Shown here: in pieces, positions 21,899-34,280 of the stretch
Layout: each line of letters starts with the position of its first letter
How positions within the stretch are numbered: the first letter of the stretch is position 1
Notes under the pieces: model-generated
Database searches by the model: none
What the model was told of the DNA's origin: nothing
The model's input: only the letters and a program-made list of their open reading frames with translations
Origin: Phytophthora sp. 'mugwort'
Taxonomy: Eukaryota; Oomycota; Peronosporomycetes; Peronosporales; Peronosporaceae
Direction: 5' to 3'
Assembly: GCA_033558025.1 (NCBI GenBank)
Contig: JAUCEF010000006.1
Location: 4,960,001-5,024,000, forward strand
Length of the DNA stretch: 64,000 nucleotides
Made by a program: the position numbers and the translations under genes

Positions 21899-22192
21899 AT
21901 GGTCGTCCCATCGTCCAGCAGCCGCGCCCCAACCAGTCTACTATCACGCCCGAGCATGCCCTCCCAGCGCCGAAAGTTGCGCCAGATCAACAACGATCGT
22001 CTTTCCAGCCTCGCCAACCTCGTACTCCTCGCCCGATGCGACTCGGATGACGAAGTGGACTCGCCGTCCACGGTCTACCACTCTTTTCTCAACATAAGCT
22101 TAGAAAGCGTGAACGTGCCGAACTTCTCGCCCGTGGAGTTCGAGCGTTTGTCGAATATCTTGCGTGAGCACACTAGATCGTCTGCGACGTAG
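21899..22192 (+). CDS. Small hypothetical frame, probably retroelement-associated
   Basis: A 97-aa frame from an ATG has a Ser/Arg-rich start (SQRRKLRQINNDRLSSLANL) and a more regular end (NVPNFSPVEFERLSNILREH). No domain is recognised. It lies 0.5 kb before the decayed Gypsy pol on the same strand, so it could be a remnant of the element's 5' protein or simply chance. Confidence 0.25.
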   Translation: MVVPSSSSRAPTSLLSRPSMPSQRRKLRQINNDRLSSLANLVLLARCDSDDEVDSPSTVYHSFLNISLESVNVPNFSPVEFERLSNILREHTRSSAT

Positions 22193-22699
22193 CTGGGAAC
22201 ACCAACAATTTATTGCAACATTCTAAATGTGGTATGAATGTGTTGACTGAGGTTGACTGAGGTTACGTCCACGCACGCACTACCGTGGAATTAATCCCTT
22301 GACCGTTCACCCCATCATTCTTCGGGTATTTCCAGTATAACCGTGAACTGGAACACGGGTCGCGGGCGGAAGCGCACGTACATCGGCAAGGACGTGTGCA
22401 AAAGCCTCGACCCCACGGGCAGGTGAACGCAGGACACCAGTAGGGGCGGAGCGCCCTACCTGGGGAAATGTAAGTCTTCATGAGCGGTGCGCGCGTGGCG
22501 CGCGCCATGGAGACTTAGCCCCTGAGAGTCTGCGCACGCTCGAATCGAAGAAGGGCAGCGTTGGGTTGCTGTAGTACACTTACGTGTACCAGAAACTGGC
22601 GAGGAAGGCGCAGAATGCGTTTCCTGTGTGGGTAACCTGTTCCACACCAGGTTGCCCAGACCTTAACTGAAGAAGAAGTGGTGGAATGCACTTCTTGTG

Positions 22700-25600
22700 T
22701 GGATAACCATGTTCCACACGAAGTCCGAGAGGCTTAAGACGTCGTCAATGAGACGCCCATAGACGTCGGTAACGAAGTACCACGTCACGGTCGCCGTCGA
22801 CGACACAGCCGACACCGCAAGTCGAGTCTGAAGTCATTTCAGACTAGAGTCGCTTTAAGCGACTCGGAACCCAGGGCCCGGGTTCTTCCGACGCTGCAGT
22901 CGAAGGTGCTATCACATCCTCGACGGCGAGACCGGCCATGGGGTCAAGGCGGGCGGCATCCAACTAGAGCCGCTGCCAGAGGTGTCAGAGCTCCTGAACC
23001 TCGAAGAGCTGACGCCGACAGATTTCCTGGCCAACCTGAAGGTAGGAGAGATCGCGGTGGTGGTATTCTTGAAGCAAAAGTCCACCCAGAGGAGTTGAAT
23101 TTCTCTTCGCTATGGACGAGCGTCCTGGAGGCATTCTCCGCCCAGCGTGCCTCGCGCTTGGGTTCTGATATTCTCAAGAACCCGAAGGGTCCAGTGTATC
23201 CGTTAATGAAGGAGTTCGAGAACGTGGTGTCCAAGGATCCACCGTCTCAACTCCCTCCGGATCGTGGGACAGGCACGAGACGTCTCGTGCCGGGCACAAA
23301 GTACTGTGTCACCTAACACGGCCACTGCCTCGAGAGCAGTGCGAGGTCATTGATGCCTTCTCTGCCGCAAAGCCAAAGCAGGCATAGCGCTGGAATCGAA
23401 ATCTCCGCACTCGACGCCAACCTTCTGCGTTTGGAAGCCGAACGGGAAGTGGCGTCTGGGTCATGCTTTAATAAGCTGATCAGCGCAACGGTGCCGGCCC
23501 AGACACCCATCCCGCCAAAGGATGTGTTGCTAAACAACATGGCTGGGTGCGAGTTATACAGCGCCCTGGATCTGGTAAACGGATACTACTAGATCCTGAT
23601 GCGCGACAGCGACATCCCGCTCACCGCAGTGAACACCCCGAGCGGTATTCTCTGGGAGTGGCTTGTGATGCCACAGGGCCTGTCTACTGCCCAGGCGACG
23701 TTCAATCGCCTGGTCACGCAGTTGTTTAGACCACTGCGTGCGTACGCACAGTCGTACTTCGACGACATCTTCGCCCATAGCCCTGCCGAGGGAGGCAAGA
23801 CGGCTATGGAGGTGCATTTGAAGCACCTCCGTCGAGTATTGGAGGTCATGAGAGCGAACAAGCTCTATGCCAACATCGACAAGTGCGTCTTCGCGGCGTA
23901 TGAGATCAAAGTTCTCGGTTGCTTCGTTAGCAACGTCGGCGTTCGATCCGACCCGGGGAAGGTCACGACCATTTCGGCTTGGCCAACGCCAAGGTCCCAG
24001 AAGGACCTGAGGAATGGCTGGGCTTAGCTAACTATTTCCATAAATACAGCGAAGGGTACGCGGGTCTGGCTAGACCCTTGTCGGATCTTCTGAAGACGGA
24101 TACCGACTGGCACTGAGGGCGTGAGCACCAGGAAGCCTTTGACAATGTCAAGGCAAGCCTTCTGAGGGCGCCTCTCCTGGCACTGCCGGACGTGACGAAG
24201 CCGTTCAGCGTCGTCTGCGATGCATCCGATAATGCAATCGGGTGTGCATTACTGCAGCACGATGCAGCAGGACGTGAACGAGTGATCCGTTTAAGTCCAG
24301 GCAGCTCAAGGCTGCCGAACGGAACTACCCGTTCATGACAAGGAGCTGATTGCTATGAAGTACGCCCTTGTCAAGTTCCGGGTGCACTTCTTGGGATCAC
24401 AGCCCTTTGTGATCTACACAGATCACGCATCCTTACGGACGGCGACAAATTCGCCCCATTTGTCCCAAGAGATGGCGAGGTGGCTGTCCTTCTTCGCGGA
24501 ATATAACTTCCACGTCGAGTACAAACCTGGCAAGCTCAACGCGCTTGCCGATACGTTGTCACGCAGGCCGGACTATGAGCTGGCGAACTCAAGTCGCACC
24601 ACGACCGATCTATATGATCAGATACGCATGATGTATAGGGGCGACAAAACCCTGGCACCTTTGGTGAGTTCCTGGCCGCCGGCAAGGAAGCCAAGGCCGA
24701 GCGGTTCACGCCACGTCAGAGAGCCCGGCTTCATCGATACGAGTGGGCCGATGGCCTGCCCTACTATCGAGTGGAGCCCCATGAACCCACTCGGGTAGTC
24801 GTTCCAAGCGACGAGGGTCTCAAGTTTGACATCCTACAGGAGGCGAATGATGCGCCGTCCAGCGGTCACTTGGGCCGCGAGAAGACCTTCCAACCGGGTT
24901 CTCAGTACTATTGGTGGGCCCACATGTATAAGTGGGTAGCACAGTACGTGAAGACATGAGAAATATGGCAGCGGGTGAAACCCGCCGGGCACGCCTCGGC
25001 TCCTTTGCAGAGCCTGCCCGTTCCAGCGGACTACTGGAAGTCGATGAGTCTGGATTTCGTCTTCGGACTTTCAGCCGACCGCCACGGAAACACCGACATC
25101 TTGGTGTTCGTGTGCCGTCTGAGCAAGAGTGGCGCCTCTGGCTCGGGTCAAAAACACAGACCGGGGAACAGCCTGCGAAGCTGTTCCTGGATGGGGTTTT
25201 CCGCCGTCTGCCGGAGACAATTGTCTTGGATCGTGACCCGCGGTTTACCGCTGCGTTCTGGTGAGCGCTGTTACAACTACTTGGAACAAGGATGCACATG
25301 TCCACTGCCGATCATCCTCAGACGGATGGGCAGACGAAGCGTGTCAAGCGAGTGCTTGAGGACACTCTACGCAGTGTCTGTGCGGAGGCTCCTCGCACTT
25401 GATCAGAACGCCTGCCAGCCGTTGAGTTTGCACTCAACAATGCGGTTCACTCGATGGGTGGTTGATCGACAGCGGTGCAACCGCCACATGAACCCATGCC
25501 ACAATGGTCTTCCCGAACACGATGGATTCGCTGATATCGAGGTGAAGATTGCGGACGGAACGAGGTTGGGGAGGCAGGTCGGCGAACGGTACGGTTGACC

Positions 25601-25740
25601 AGGCCGGACCGGAATCGGATCAAGGTGGTGGACGTTCTGCACATTGTGGGTCTCGACAGCTGGATCCTGTCGGTGGGGTAGCTCGCGGAACGCGGCATGA
25701 ACGTAGAGCGTTCCTCATGGACCATCTGGAGCAAGACTAA
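22700..25740 (+). mobile_element. Ty3/Gypsy pol remnant (RT, RNase H, integrase)
   Basis: Plus-strand pieces appear in canonical order. The pre-RT linker has SQLPPDRG and LVPGTKYCVT near 23245-23316. RT has YSALDLVNGYY then a stop, PSGILWEWLVMPQGLSTAQA, and the catalytic YFDDIFAHS near 23755-23780. RNase H has PFSVVCDASDNAIGCALLQH near 24200 and FVIYTDHASLRTATNS near 24407. The C-terminal linker has EYKPGKLNALADTLSRRPDY. The integrase side has SGHLGREKTF near 24860 and a core piece VPADYWKSMSLDFVF near 25020. At least eight frame changes or stops are present. The RT active site remains readable, yet the copy is clearly dead. No flanking long terminal repeats were found. Confidence 0.85.
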
Positions 25741-25810
25741 TGCAATCAGAAGGTATTGCGGAGCCCTACCGTGAGAGCGTTCAAGCTATCCAACGAGTCC
25801 TCGTATGGCG

Positions 25811-26672
25811 CTAGAAACTTGTTGACCGCGAGGTTGAATCTGTGGCTGGCACAGCCGACGATAGGCACCCCCTCTTGGTTGCAAATAGATGGGTTGGTGG
25901 CGCAGTTGTTCCAACCAAAAACGCAACCATAGCGTTGGTCGTCTTGTAAATGTCGAGAATGTTGTCGAACAACTGCATGTGTGCATCTGCTGTCTGTGTC
26001 CCATCCGTCAGGGGGGATAGTCTAAGCAGCGACACGCGAAGCTCTCCATCTGCTTCGCAAACAGCGTAAACGGCGACGTAATGCACTCCCGCATGCGTCC
26101 AGCCGTCGACCATAAGACCAAAGAGCCCTCCGATCTCCTTCTCGACCTTCTTGCCGACCTTGATCGCGATGCCCGCCATGCACTTTTTGACAGCCTTGAC
26201 TGTGACAGGTCGCAGCTTGCTCATGGCTCGTGTGAGCTCGTCTTCAACTTCGTGGACAGAAATGTTCGCATGATGATCCACTGAATCCACTGAAACAGAT
26301 GACGGGCCTCCTCTGACACAAACCCAAAGGATTGCAGCGGCTGGTTGGAACTGCTGTGGAACGACGCGTACCGGGTTTTGTATCCGTCGTGCTTCCCCGC
26401 CAGATGCGCGAGCAGGTTCGAATATCCGTTTCCTAGCCGCTTGCTTTCGATCATGACCATAGACGTTGCAGAGAAACAGTCCTTGGAGGAGAGACTTGAA
26501 GGAGATGGCGCAGAGAAGATTGTTGGAAGTCGTTGTAAAAAGCTGTTAAAAGCTCGGTTTGGAGGTTTGAAGGATCTAGCGCGAGCGCTCCTGACCAGTG
26601 ATAGCTGTCGGCACCGCAGTTGTGTGCACAAACCCCATTCCTGATGTCATTGGAGCCGGAGCATGATGTCAT
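25811..26672 (-). pseudogene. hAT-like transposase fragment
   Basis: A minus-strand piece in two frames. The upstream one (to about 26330) ends NLLAHLAGKHDGYKTRY, the end of a BED-type zinc finger. The downstream one has FGLMVDGWTHAGVHYVAV then LRLSPLTDGTQTADAHMQLF, the start of the hAT RNase H-like fold. It stops near 25811, before the VGDN and C-terminal dimerisation parts. A truncated relative of the copies at 48.0-49.5 and 50.2-52.6 kb. Confidence 0.7.
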
Positions 26673-27332
26673 CGGTCCGGGGCTCTTTTGTAATATTTAT
26701 TGACAAGATTTTGAGTATTTGGCCAATATAATATTGTATTTGAGTCTGGCAGATGCAATAATACTCATTTTATTGAAAATCGTCACTATTTATTGATTTC
26801 CACTATTTAGTTCCGACCTCTGGTACTACGGGCATTTATATTGTCAAGATTTTTTTCTGACTCGTTTGGAATATCTCCCTTCTCGCAACGTACCGGTGGC
26901 GCAGATGCAGTCATCGCGTTGGGTGTTAATGCGAGTTCTATCTATGCGCGTACTCAAAGGTATGATCACCGGATTTTTGCCCCTCTCCTTGTTCTGGCTA
27001 GGCAGTCAACATTGAAAGCGCTTTACAGGTAAATTATGTCTGGCAGTTGGTGTAGCCATCAATTGATTCTGCCTCCATATCTTCGTCCAGTCGGAGACTT
27101 TGGCCTAAGCGCCATTGAGACAACGTTAGTTAGGAGGAAGACACAACTACAGGCGACTCTTCACTTCTTAAATGTACTCGTTGCTAACCAACTGACATAC
27201 ACCCGAAATATATTGTCACTTACAATACTTAAAGCATAGAATAAAAAACTTGGTATTTCCCACTATAAAACGCAGTGAGAACCACGCAATCAAAACGTAG
27301 GTGCTCGATAAGCCTATTTCATCTGAGTTTTA
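26673..27332. other. Intergenic, AT-rich
   Basis: Only short plus frames occur. The last part (27240-27332) is the 3' flank of SEC10. Nothing else is recognised. Confidence 0.5.
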
Positions 27333-30300
27333 CTATGCTGACTTCTCGTCCTTCGCCTCTTTCGTGTCTTTAAGAGATGCTGCTATCTTCTCTGCGTTCG
27401 TCTTGTAGTCCCAACGACGCTTCAAAATTTGATGCAAAATCTGTTTGTTCAGCGTAGCCAGCCTTCCTTCTCGAACAAACCCACCGAGATTTTCCGGTGG
27501 GAGTGCAAACACGTTTGCAACCTCATGCAAGAGATCGAACATATTGTCCACGGCTGCTGGCATCGAAGGTGACCGGAAGGCTTGACGATATTCGCTGACG
27601 TCACGAAGGAGCATGCAGGCACCGTCAGGATCAAACCGAAATTTCCTTAAATGCTGCAGATACAGTTCTTTGAACGACCTCGCGAGAGCAATGAGGAAGC
27701 GGTCGCAGTTTTCTCCGATCTGTAACGAAAGCACATCGTAAATTGGATGTCTATGATGCAGTATAAAGATATCATAATAGTACGCACCAGGACTCGGCAG
27801 ATTAGATCCACCAGCGGCTGCAAATACTCAGTGGACTTCTGGCACGCTTTGGAGGATGAGAGTGACATGCTGGCTTGGCCGCCGAGAAAGTCACCTTTGC
27901 CCTGGTTTGCGGACAGGATTTGACCAATAGCCTTTTCAATAACAGTCAGCACCTGCTGGAGACCGACCGCGATCAACCGCTCAAGATTATCGAGGCACTT
28001 TTGTTTGCTTTCTTGGCAGATTCTACAGCGCAAAAATTGTAGTAAGTTGTAGTGTTTGCTACCCGTAATGATAAAAAAATTCGCAAAGTCAACTTACGTG
28101 AGCTGGGTAGGCAAATCCTCCTGCAATGGCGAGATGAAGGCCTCGAATTGCTCATCCAAGAAGTCAATTCGCCTGAGTAATGCCTAATATTGGGGTTCAT
28201 GAGCGCTGTTAGGTCTAGTAAATCGAAAACATGGTGCTTGTCTACTCACCTCTGTGACGACGAAAAATTGCAGTGCAGAATCCGGCGTCAGACGTTGCTC
28301 TTGTAAAATCTCCTTTGTTAGCTCCATGAGTTTCTACAGATAAAGCGATTACACTGCGTTAGGTACGAGAAATCATGTGCAAGCACAATGTTAAACGTAC
28401 ACTCAAATATTCGTCTCCAAATGATGCCACGAAGGACGTAAAAACCTTCGTTATGAGCTCTCCTCGTAGTTCAGATTCCTTCAAGATAATCCCACAACGC
28501 TCAATTGCCTCGTTCATCACGTCCCCATACCTGCTAGGTATACCTTCGTCTTCAGCCAGTCCTCTGAGACTTTCGAAAAATACTAGAGACGATTCCAGCT
28601 GCAAGATGCCACCATCCTTCTCAAAATTAGATGATGATATCGATGCAGTGGAGGCTGACGACACCAATTGAGTGGAGGAAGCTGACGGGGATGGCGTGGA
28701 TGTGCTTGCAGCAGTTGCTGTAGCAGCGCTCTTGCTTTTGGATGTGGCTCCTTTGCTCTTAACTAAGACAGGTGGCTTAGGGAACTGCACTGCTGCCAGA
28801 ATATTCTTGAATTTATCTTGCAGAAGATCAAGCTCTGTCTGCAGATATTTTTCGCGATGGTTACCAAACAGAGAATGTAACTGGAGATTGAGAAATGTGT
28901 GTATTCTCTCATGACCAGAGGCAGCAGCGTGCTTGTTTGAGTGGTCATCATCAACCCTGTTGTCATGGTTGGAAGGGGATTTTCGCTTGGGTAGCTCGGA
29001 TTGGGTAGCGCGGTCAATATCTTCAATCTCAACAATCATAGCACGCGTCCTCTCGAATGCTGCGCACAGTAATCTCACGTAGTCACGACTAGGCGATGAC
29101 ACTGCAGAATCTGTAGATAAAGCGCCTTCTGCATCCGATACTCGCGGACTCGGCGATTCAGTATATCGTCTCGTTTTGAGGAATTGGTCCAAAAACGATA
29201 AAATCCCGAATGCTGGATCGTTGAACAGACGCTCCACCAATAACTCCCGGATAGAATCAGACGCAACAGCAGGAAAGGCACTGTCAATCACTGGAAATTG
29301 CTCCGTACAGATGGAAATAATCTTGGTGAAAAGCGCATCTAAATCCTCAGTGGGATCAACCGACAGCACAAGAGGCTCCCCTGCAGCCCTGCCGACAACA
29401 CGACATATAAATACACAGCACACGTTAAATAATGTTGCTAATTTTGAGCCTAAAACTGAGGAATCAGCACGCACTTGGCGAGTCGGTCGCAGATGACGTT
29501 CCACACGTATCGATCTGCGACTTTCTCCTTGTCGTTGTACTCAATCAGCGACTCGGCGCATTTGCGCATTCCCGTTAAATTCTCCTTCTCTTGCTCGTTG
29601 CTGAACTCCGTGAGAAGATTATTTTCCGTCGTCTGACTTAATCGCTCAATCTCAGCCACCGCGTACGTTATCGTCGGGGATGACAACTCCGAAGAAAATA
29701 CTCGCATCTTCTTGATAATGCGAGATGCTTCGTGCAGCTGGTTCGGGTCATGCAGCGTATTAAACAGTCGGTTACTCGACTTGGTCAACTTGCTGCTAGG
29801 GTCGTTCAGCGCCAATAATGCCTCCATGAGTTCCTCCGTCTCCAAGACTCTCGATCTCTCGTCATCCAATGTCGACAGCTTGTCGCCAATCATCACTGCC
29901 GACGAACTCACTTTGGTAAATCGCTCCTCCAAGTCCTCCATCTGCGCACACATATCCTAAAAAATAAAAAAATCTTAGTTCTCAAGTTAACACTTTTGCT
30001 AAAAAAAATTAAACTTACGTTAAGTAACAAGTCCGGCTTCCCCAGTCCCTCTTGGAACTTGCTGCTCACTCGTCGACTGTCTTGTTCGAGCTCCGCAATG
30101 TGGTTGGATACGACTTTGCGGTGCTGCACCAGCCGCTCAATCGACTCGGTCAGTATACTCTGCAGGGCGTTCAAACACGTGGTTTGCTGGGTGAAGGACG
30201 CGAGACTGCCCTTTGTGTCAAACATTGGTGCTACAGGCTCCCACGTGCTGGTCAGGAGCTCGTCCACCATCGTCTCGGCATTGTAAACGCTAGTCTGGGC

Positions 30301-30378
30301 GCGGGTCGAGTCGGTGGCGGCTGCCAGGAGCTTTTCCAGCTCTGCACTTGGGCCAGACATGCTTATGGCTTTAGGCAT
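27333..30378 (-). CDS. SEC10: Exocyst complex component Sec10 (EXOC5), seven exons
   Basis: Exons on the minus strand: 30378-30019, 29956-29475, 29388-28401, 28333-28250, 28183-28098, 28022-27788, 27719-27333. The six introns are 62-86 bp with GTAAGT, GTGCGT, GTACGT, GTGAGT, GTAAGT and GTGCGT donors and AG acceptors, and the joined frame is 873 aa. The N-terminal half is coiled-coil (QMEDLEERFTKVSS; LSTLDDERSRVLETEELMEA). Sec10-type segments follow: HEASRIIKKMRVFSSEL, MRKCAESLIEYNDKEKVADR, LFTKIISICTEQFPVID, then C-terminal helices (KCLDNLERLIAVGLQQVL, LLRDVSEYRQAFRSPSMP). Sec10 links the exocyst that tethers secretory vesicles to the plasma membrane. A Ser/Thr-rich insert near the middle looks like a disordered loop. 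A second ATG at 30360 is equally plausible as start. Confidence 0.9.
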
Positions 30379-30688
30379 TTCGCGAAGTGGCACTGCGTCC
30401 CGTCAACTTCAAGAAATCCTTGGAAAGTATTTAATGCTTATATAGGGGTATATTACTGCGATTTATGTACGTTTGTGTCATTATTGAAAATATTGTGGAG
30501 TCATACTGTCATGCAGTATGGGAATACGATACATCTAGGACGAGTGCAAACTGGAGCAATTTTTCGAGGAATGTCTATACTGATCCTGGTGGAAAACATT
30601 CCAGTTTCTGTAAGATCGCAAACTCACTTTGTTGTCATGGCGCTCGACAACAAATGGAACTGATAGGGGTGTCAGAATTGATAGGTGC

Positions 30689-31270
30689 CAGAATTGACAG
30701 AGCTGCCGCGGAAATCGCATGCGATTTCGACCCAAAGGGGGCGAATGACATGCAATTTCGAAATCACACATGATATTTGCCCAAGCGCCAAACAGTATTC
30801 CATACAGCAAACGGGAATGGCAACCTTTAAGAGGAAGAAACTTCCCTGACGCCGTCGTCGCTGAGAGGATGGTACCATCGTTATCTGATGGGTGACCACC
30901 GAAGCTACGAAGCGGTGCAGACACGCCACTCACATCTGAGTTTGCTCTCGCTGTCACGTGGCAGAACCTGCACGAGGATCTGGTACAGCTCTTTCACTGT
31001 AGACTGGGAAGCACTCAATCCAGTCGTCAGAGGAGAGTTCCCAATAATGTCGCACTCCAGGATAGCGGGAGCGAGGAGGTTTACGACCTCAGCGGTTGAG
31101 AGCTGGCGATCACTAGTCTTTGGCAAATGCAACACCACGATTGTTCGGTTTGGGTTCTTTCTGGGTGGTTCCAGCGCAGAATTCTGACACCGCATGGACG
31201 GACTTGGAAATAGCATATCAAAATTGCCCTAAAATCGCATGCGATTTCTGCGGCAGTTTCGTCAATTCTG
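30689..31270. mobile_element. Small inverted-repeat element (MITE-like) upstream of SEC10
   Basis: The arms 30689-30727 and 31232-31270 are inverted repeats matching at 35 of 39 bases. Each starts cagaattgac at its outer end and holds the perfect 16-bp palindrome aaatcgcatgcgattt at its inner end. The 582-bp unit has no intact transposase; a short minus frame inside (RTIVVLHLPKTSDRQLSTAE) is unrecognised and might be captured host sequence. It lies about 310 bp upstream of the SEC10 start. Confidence 0.65.
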
Positions 31271-32468
31271 ATATTCATATATTTCTTTTTGAGAATGTGC
31301 ATGTACACGCTTGTGGTTTAAGACGATGCTTCGTGCTGTCATCAAAAAAAAAGTTTCGTCAACTCACATTGTACAGGTGCATCGACGACCTCCATGCATT
31401 GGTATTTCTCCAGGCCCGGATTCGGACTCACCAAAAGTGGAGTTAAAAAGCCTTCGTACACGGTTGTTAATATCCATGAACCAAGTCTAGTTCTGATATT
31501 TTACTTCCGAGTCAATATTACTTTATATCAGAATTGGATTTAAGCAGGAAGTTGAAGTCGTCCCGAAAACCAGTAAATATAAGCAGTAAATCTAAATTGA
31601 GAGATCCTAAAAAATATATTTCCAAATTCGTTTTTTTGTTTCTAACGTACTCCGCGTGAATCTGTATCGTTCCGTTGTGGATAAAGCTGAGGCGTTGCAT
31701 CTCTAACATCGATCAGACCGGGAGGTATTCAGAGAGCCAAAAAGGATGCAATGGCATAATCGACATAAGAAAGAAAAATAAGTTGATTAACTAGTTATAG
31801 GACTATCGTTCTGCTAGCAATGTAAACGTGATTCTAAAATTGTTTCTTGCTTGTGGACGCGGAGTCCATATTCGACGTTCAGGTAGGAATCGCGTTGTCG
31901 CATCGAAGCCTAGACGTTGAAGGTAGACAACACTACCTCGCCATATAAACCAAGCGCCGTCGAGTGACGATAAATATACTTGCAATGGCGACCAAAAGAA
32001 GCAACCATACTTGGCACGTTTGGTTGTTCTGCTTGTGTGTCTTGAAAATATATGTCATTACGCAATCTCCATGTAGCATGGGCATAATCGACATAAATAC
32101 TGCTACGTTTTGGTGAAATACACAAGTTTCTGGCGTAGTTTAAGCGTGAATAGGTTATTTCCCGCTATGTTTTTCTAACGCTTTAAAAGCAATTCGATTC
32201 CGAGCAAGTGAAAATTGTCGTAATTTTCACTTCATACTCAGGTTTATCTTGGCGGAAAGTTCATCTGCCTTGACAATACGACTGCTTCGTTTTTTATTAG
32301 TAGTAGTACTGAAGTATCGTAGCGCAATGGCTAAAACGCCATTAGACAGCACATACAAGGACCGGTTAATATTGGTCAAAAATTTGGAGAGTTTGACACT
32401 ATCACTGCTTGTAGTATGATGTCCGCTTACATCGTGGTAGCTCGTTATGAGCACGGGCGGGATTATCT
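31271..32468. other. Intergenic, AT-rich
   Basis: No gene is supported. A 16-bp direct repeat, ggcataatcgacataa, occurs at 31753-31768 and 32081-32096, bracketing 312 bp; it may mark an old insertion. Confidence 0.45.
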
Positions 32469-33597
32469 CTATTTCCACGTCGCATCTTGTACCATTTCGC
32501 GGTAAAAAAGCTCTAATTCCTGGTGTTGTGTTTGCAGAAACTGCACCGTATGTGCATGACGAAGCTGTCTCTTTTTATTTTCATCGCCGTGTTGCTCTTC
32601 CAAGGACTATCCGTATTGTAGTAATTATTGTGAGCGAGTGCGAGGCTACAAAGCAGAAGAAAACAACCCTTACCGTACCATAACTTTCTGTGCCATCTCC
32701 TTCTTGCTCGATACAAGAAGCTCTCGCTCAGCTTTCAGCCGACAAATTTCGCTTTCAAGCTCACCCACACCAGCTTCCGCTTGAACAGCCTTCCGCCTTC
32801 CGTATGCAATGCTGTTGTGGTAGAGTGTTTGGTGCGCTTCAATGGTAAGACGCAGTTCGTCACGTACGCGTAAAAGCATCAATCCTCGTTCAGGACACTC
32901 GCAGGCCACTTCGCGAATCAGCTCCTCTGCGCGAAGATTCAAAACATATCAACAGGCAAAGCATGACTACATTGACAATCTAAAGGACTTCAATGGGAGC
33001 CGACGAACCAAAAACTTGCAAGAAAAATTTCTCTCGCACGGGACAAATCGCGTGCACTCGTGCTTGAAATTGTTCTAAAAGCTGATCAAGAATTTCTTGA
33101 AGTTGCTGGGTCTCCGATCGTGTCGCTGGTTGCGTACTCACCATACGTTGCCACTTGCCCTGAGAATCCTGCCATGTTCTAACAAAGCAACAACAAATAA
33201 GGCTTTCCGTCCAGTGTACCACATACCGGCACAAAACGTACTTGGGTGGTAGTAAAGCGTCCATAACGTTTCTTGAGAGAGTTGCGGTTGGTATGCTGGA
33301 GGCTGGTATTGGAACATTGGCAGCTAATGGGCCACCGGATACCGGTTTTCGATATGCATTGTGTGTGGGAGCGGGGCCACGTGTCGGTGAACCAGCACCG
33401 TCTTTATTCTTACGTGAAGACTTCGCCTTTAAAGGACTGGTTCCAGTCGGCCCTACCAGCACAGCTTTCTCGTACATGAGTGAGTAGAAGTCCTCCAAAA
33501 GGTCCTCCAACTGCTGAACATCTTCATCTCCCACTCCGACCGCGTCTTCACCGTTAGCTGGGCTTGCAGATTTGCTTACTTCTTCTAGTGTGGCCAT
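32469..33597 (-). CDS. DNALI1: Axonemal dynein light-intermediate chain (p28/DNALI1), four exons
   Basis: Exons: 33597-33242, 33178-33009, 32926-32679, 32606-32469; introns 63, 82 and 72 bp (donors GTACGT, GTTCGT, GTACGG). The joined frame is 303 aa. Family hallmarks: ALLPPKTW (ending at residue 121, the first intron splitting the Lys codon); VSTQPATRSETQQLQEILD; ARVHAICPVREKFFLQVFEE; LIREVACECPERGLMLLRVR; DELRLTIEAHQTLYHNS; then a charged coiled coil ending YREMVQDATWK. DNALI1 is a subunit of inner-arm dyneins in motile flagella, so the organism should make flagellated cells (zoospores). The Ser/Pro-rich first 100 residues are variable in the family. The frame extends upstream, but ATG 33597 is the best start. 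Expression is probably tied to sporulation; the sequence does not show this. Confidence 0.92.
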
Positions 33598-34280
33598 GAT
33601 TTTGCGTGTGGAGGCGGCATGAACCGTCGTTCTCAATGCGTATGTATATTGTTAGATTCAACACGTCCACCAAATAGCACGACAATAGTGATGTCGTTTT
33701 CATCGGTACACTCATCAGTTAGCGCATGTAGTATGCAAAATAATTTTTTTATAGCCTAGCGCAGTTCACTTAGTATCAATTTGACTCGTGTCTATCCTTT
33801 TAAATATCTAAAGCTGGAATACTACTAAATGATCCGTTTTTTCCTAGCGCTCATATTCCTGTTTTCATGGAAGCTATCGCTAGTCTTACGCTCATCAGTA
33901 TTTTGGATAATTCGAGTAATACTTAAAGTATAATTCACTTAGCACGATATAAGAACTGCGATCTGGTTTATTGCAAGTAATTAAAAAAAAAGCAGAATCG
34001 GATTGGTGAATTTGACTTTGACGAAAATAGCACTTATGTTTTACGTGAGAGATATCTGCATTTCCGTTCTTGGTCTACACAGCCAGCTCATGGAAGACGT
34101 GGCTGTTGAAACCCAGTTTCCTCAAGGAAGCCGTTGGGTGTTTCCGCCTTCCAGACACAGCATCGTCACTAACAAGTAGAGCTGTGGTTCAAAGAGTCAG
34201 GGTACAACCTATACACAAGGTCTCATCACCAATAAATTTCCGATCCTGAGTAATGTCAGCCACAATCGAAAGCACTTGTC
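33598..34280. other. Intergenic between DNALI1 and IGBP1
   Basis: This stretch of 683 bp is the promoter side of DNALI1 and the 3' side of IGBP1. It is AT-rich, with no further gene recognised. Confidence 0.5.

Noticed and set aside
30379..30393. Extension of SEC10 by five codons
   Set aside because: It would begin with GTG; eukaryotic initiation at the ATG at 30378 or 30360 is far more likely.
31081..31308. A captured host exon inside the element upstream of SEC10
   Set aside because: The frame looks protein-like in part (RTIVVLHLPKTSDRQLSTAE), but I cannot match it to a family; mentioned only within the element entry.
32227..32478. An 83-codon minus frame as a separate gene
   Set aside because: It overlaps the 3' end of DNALI1 in another frame and shows no domain.
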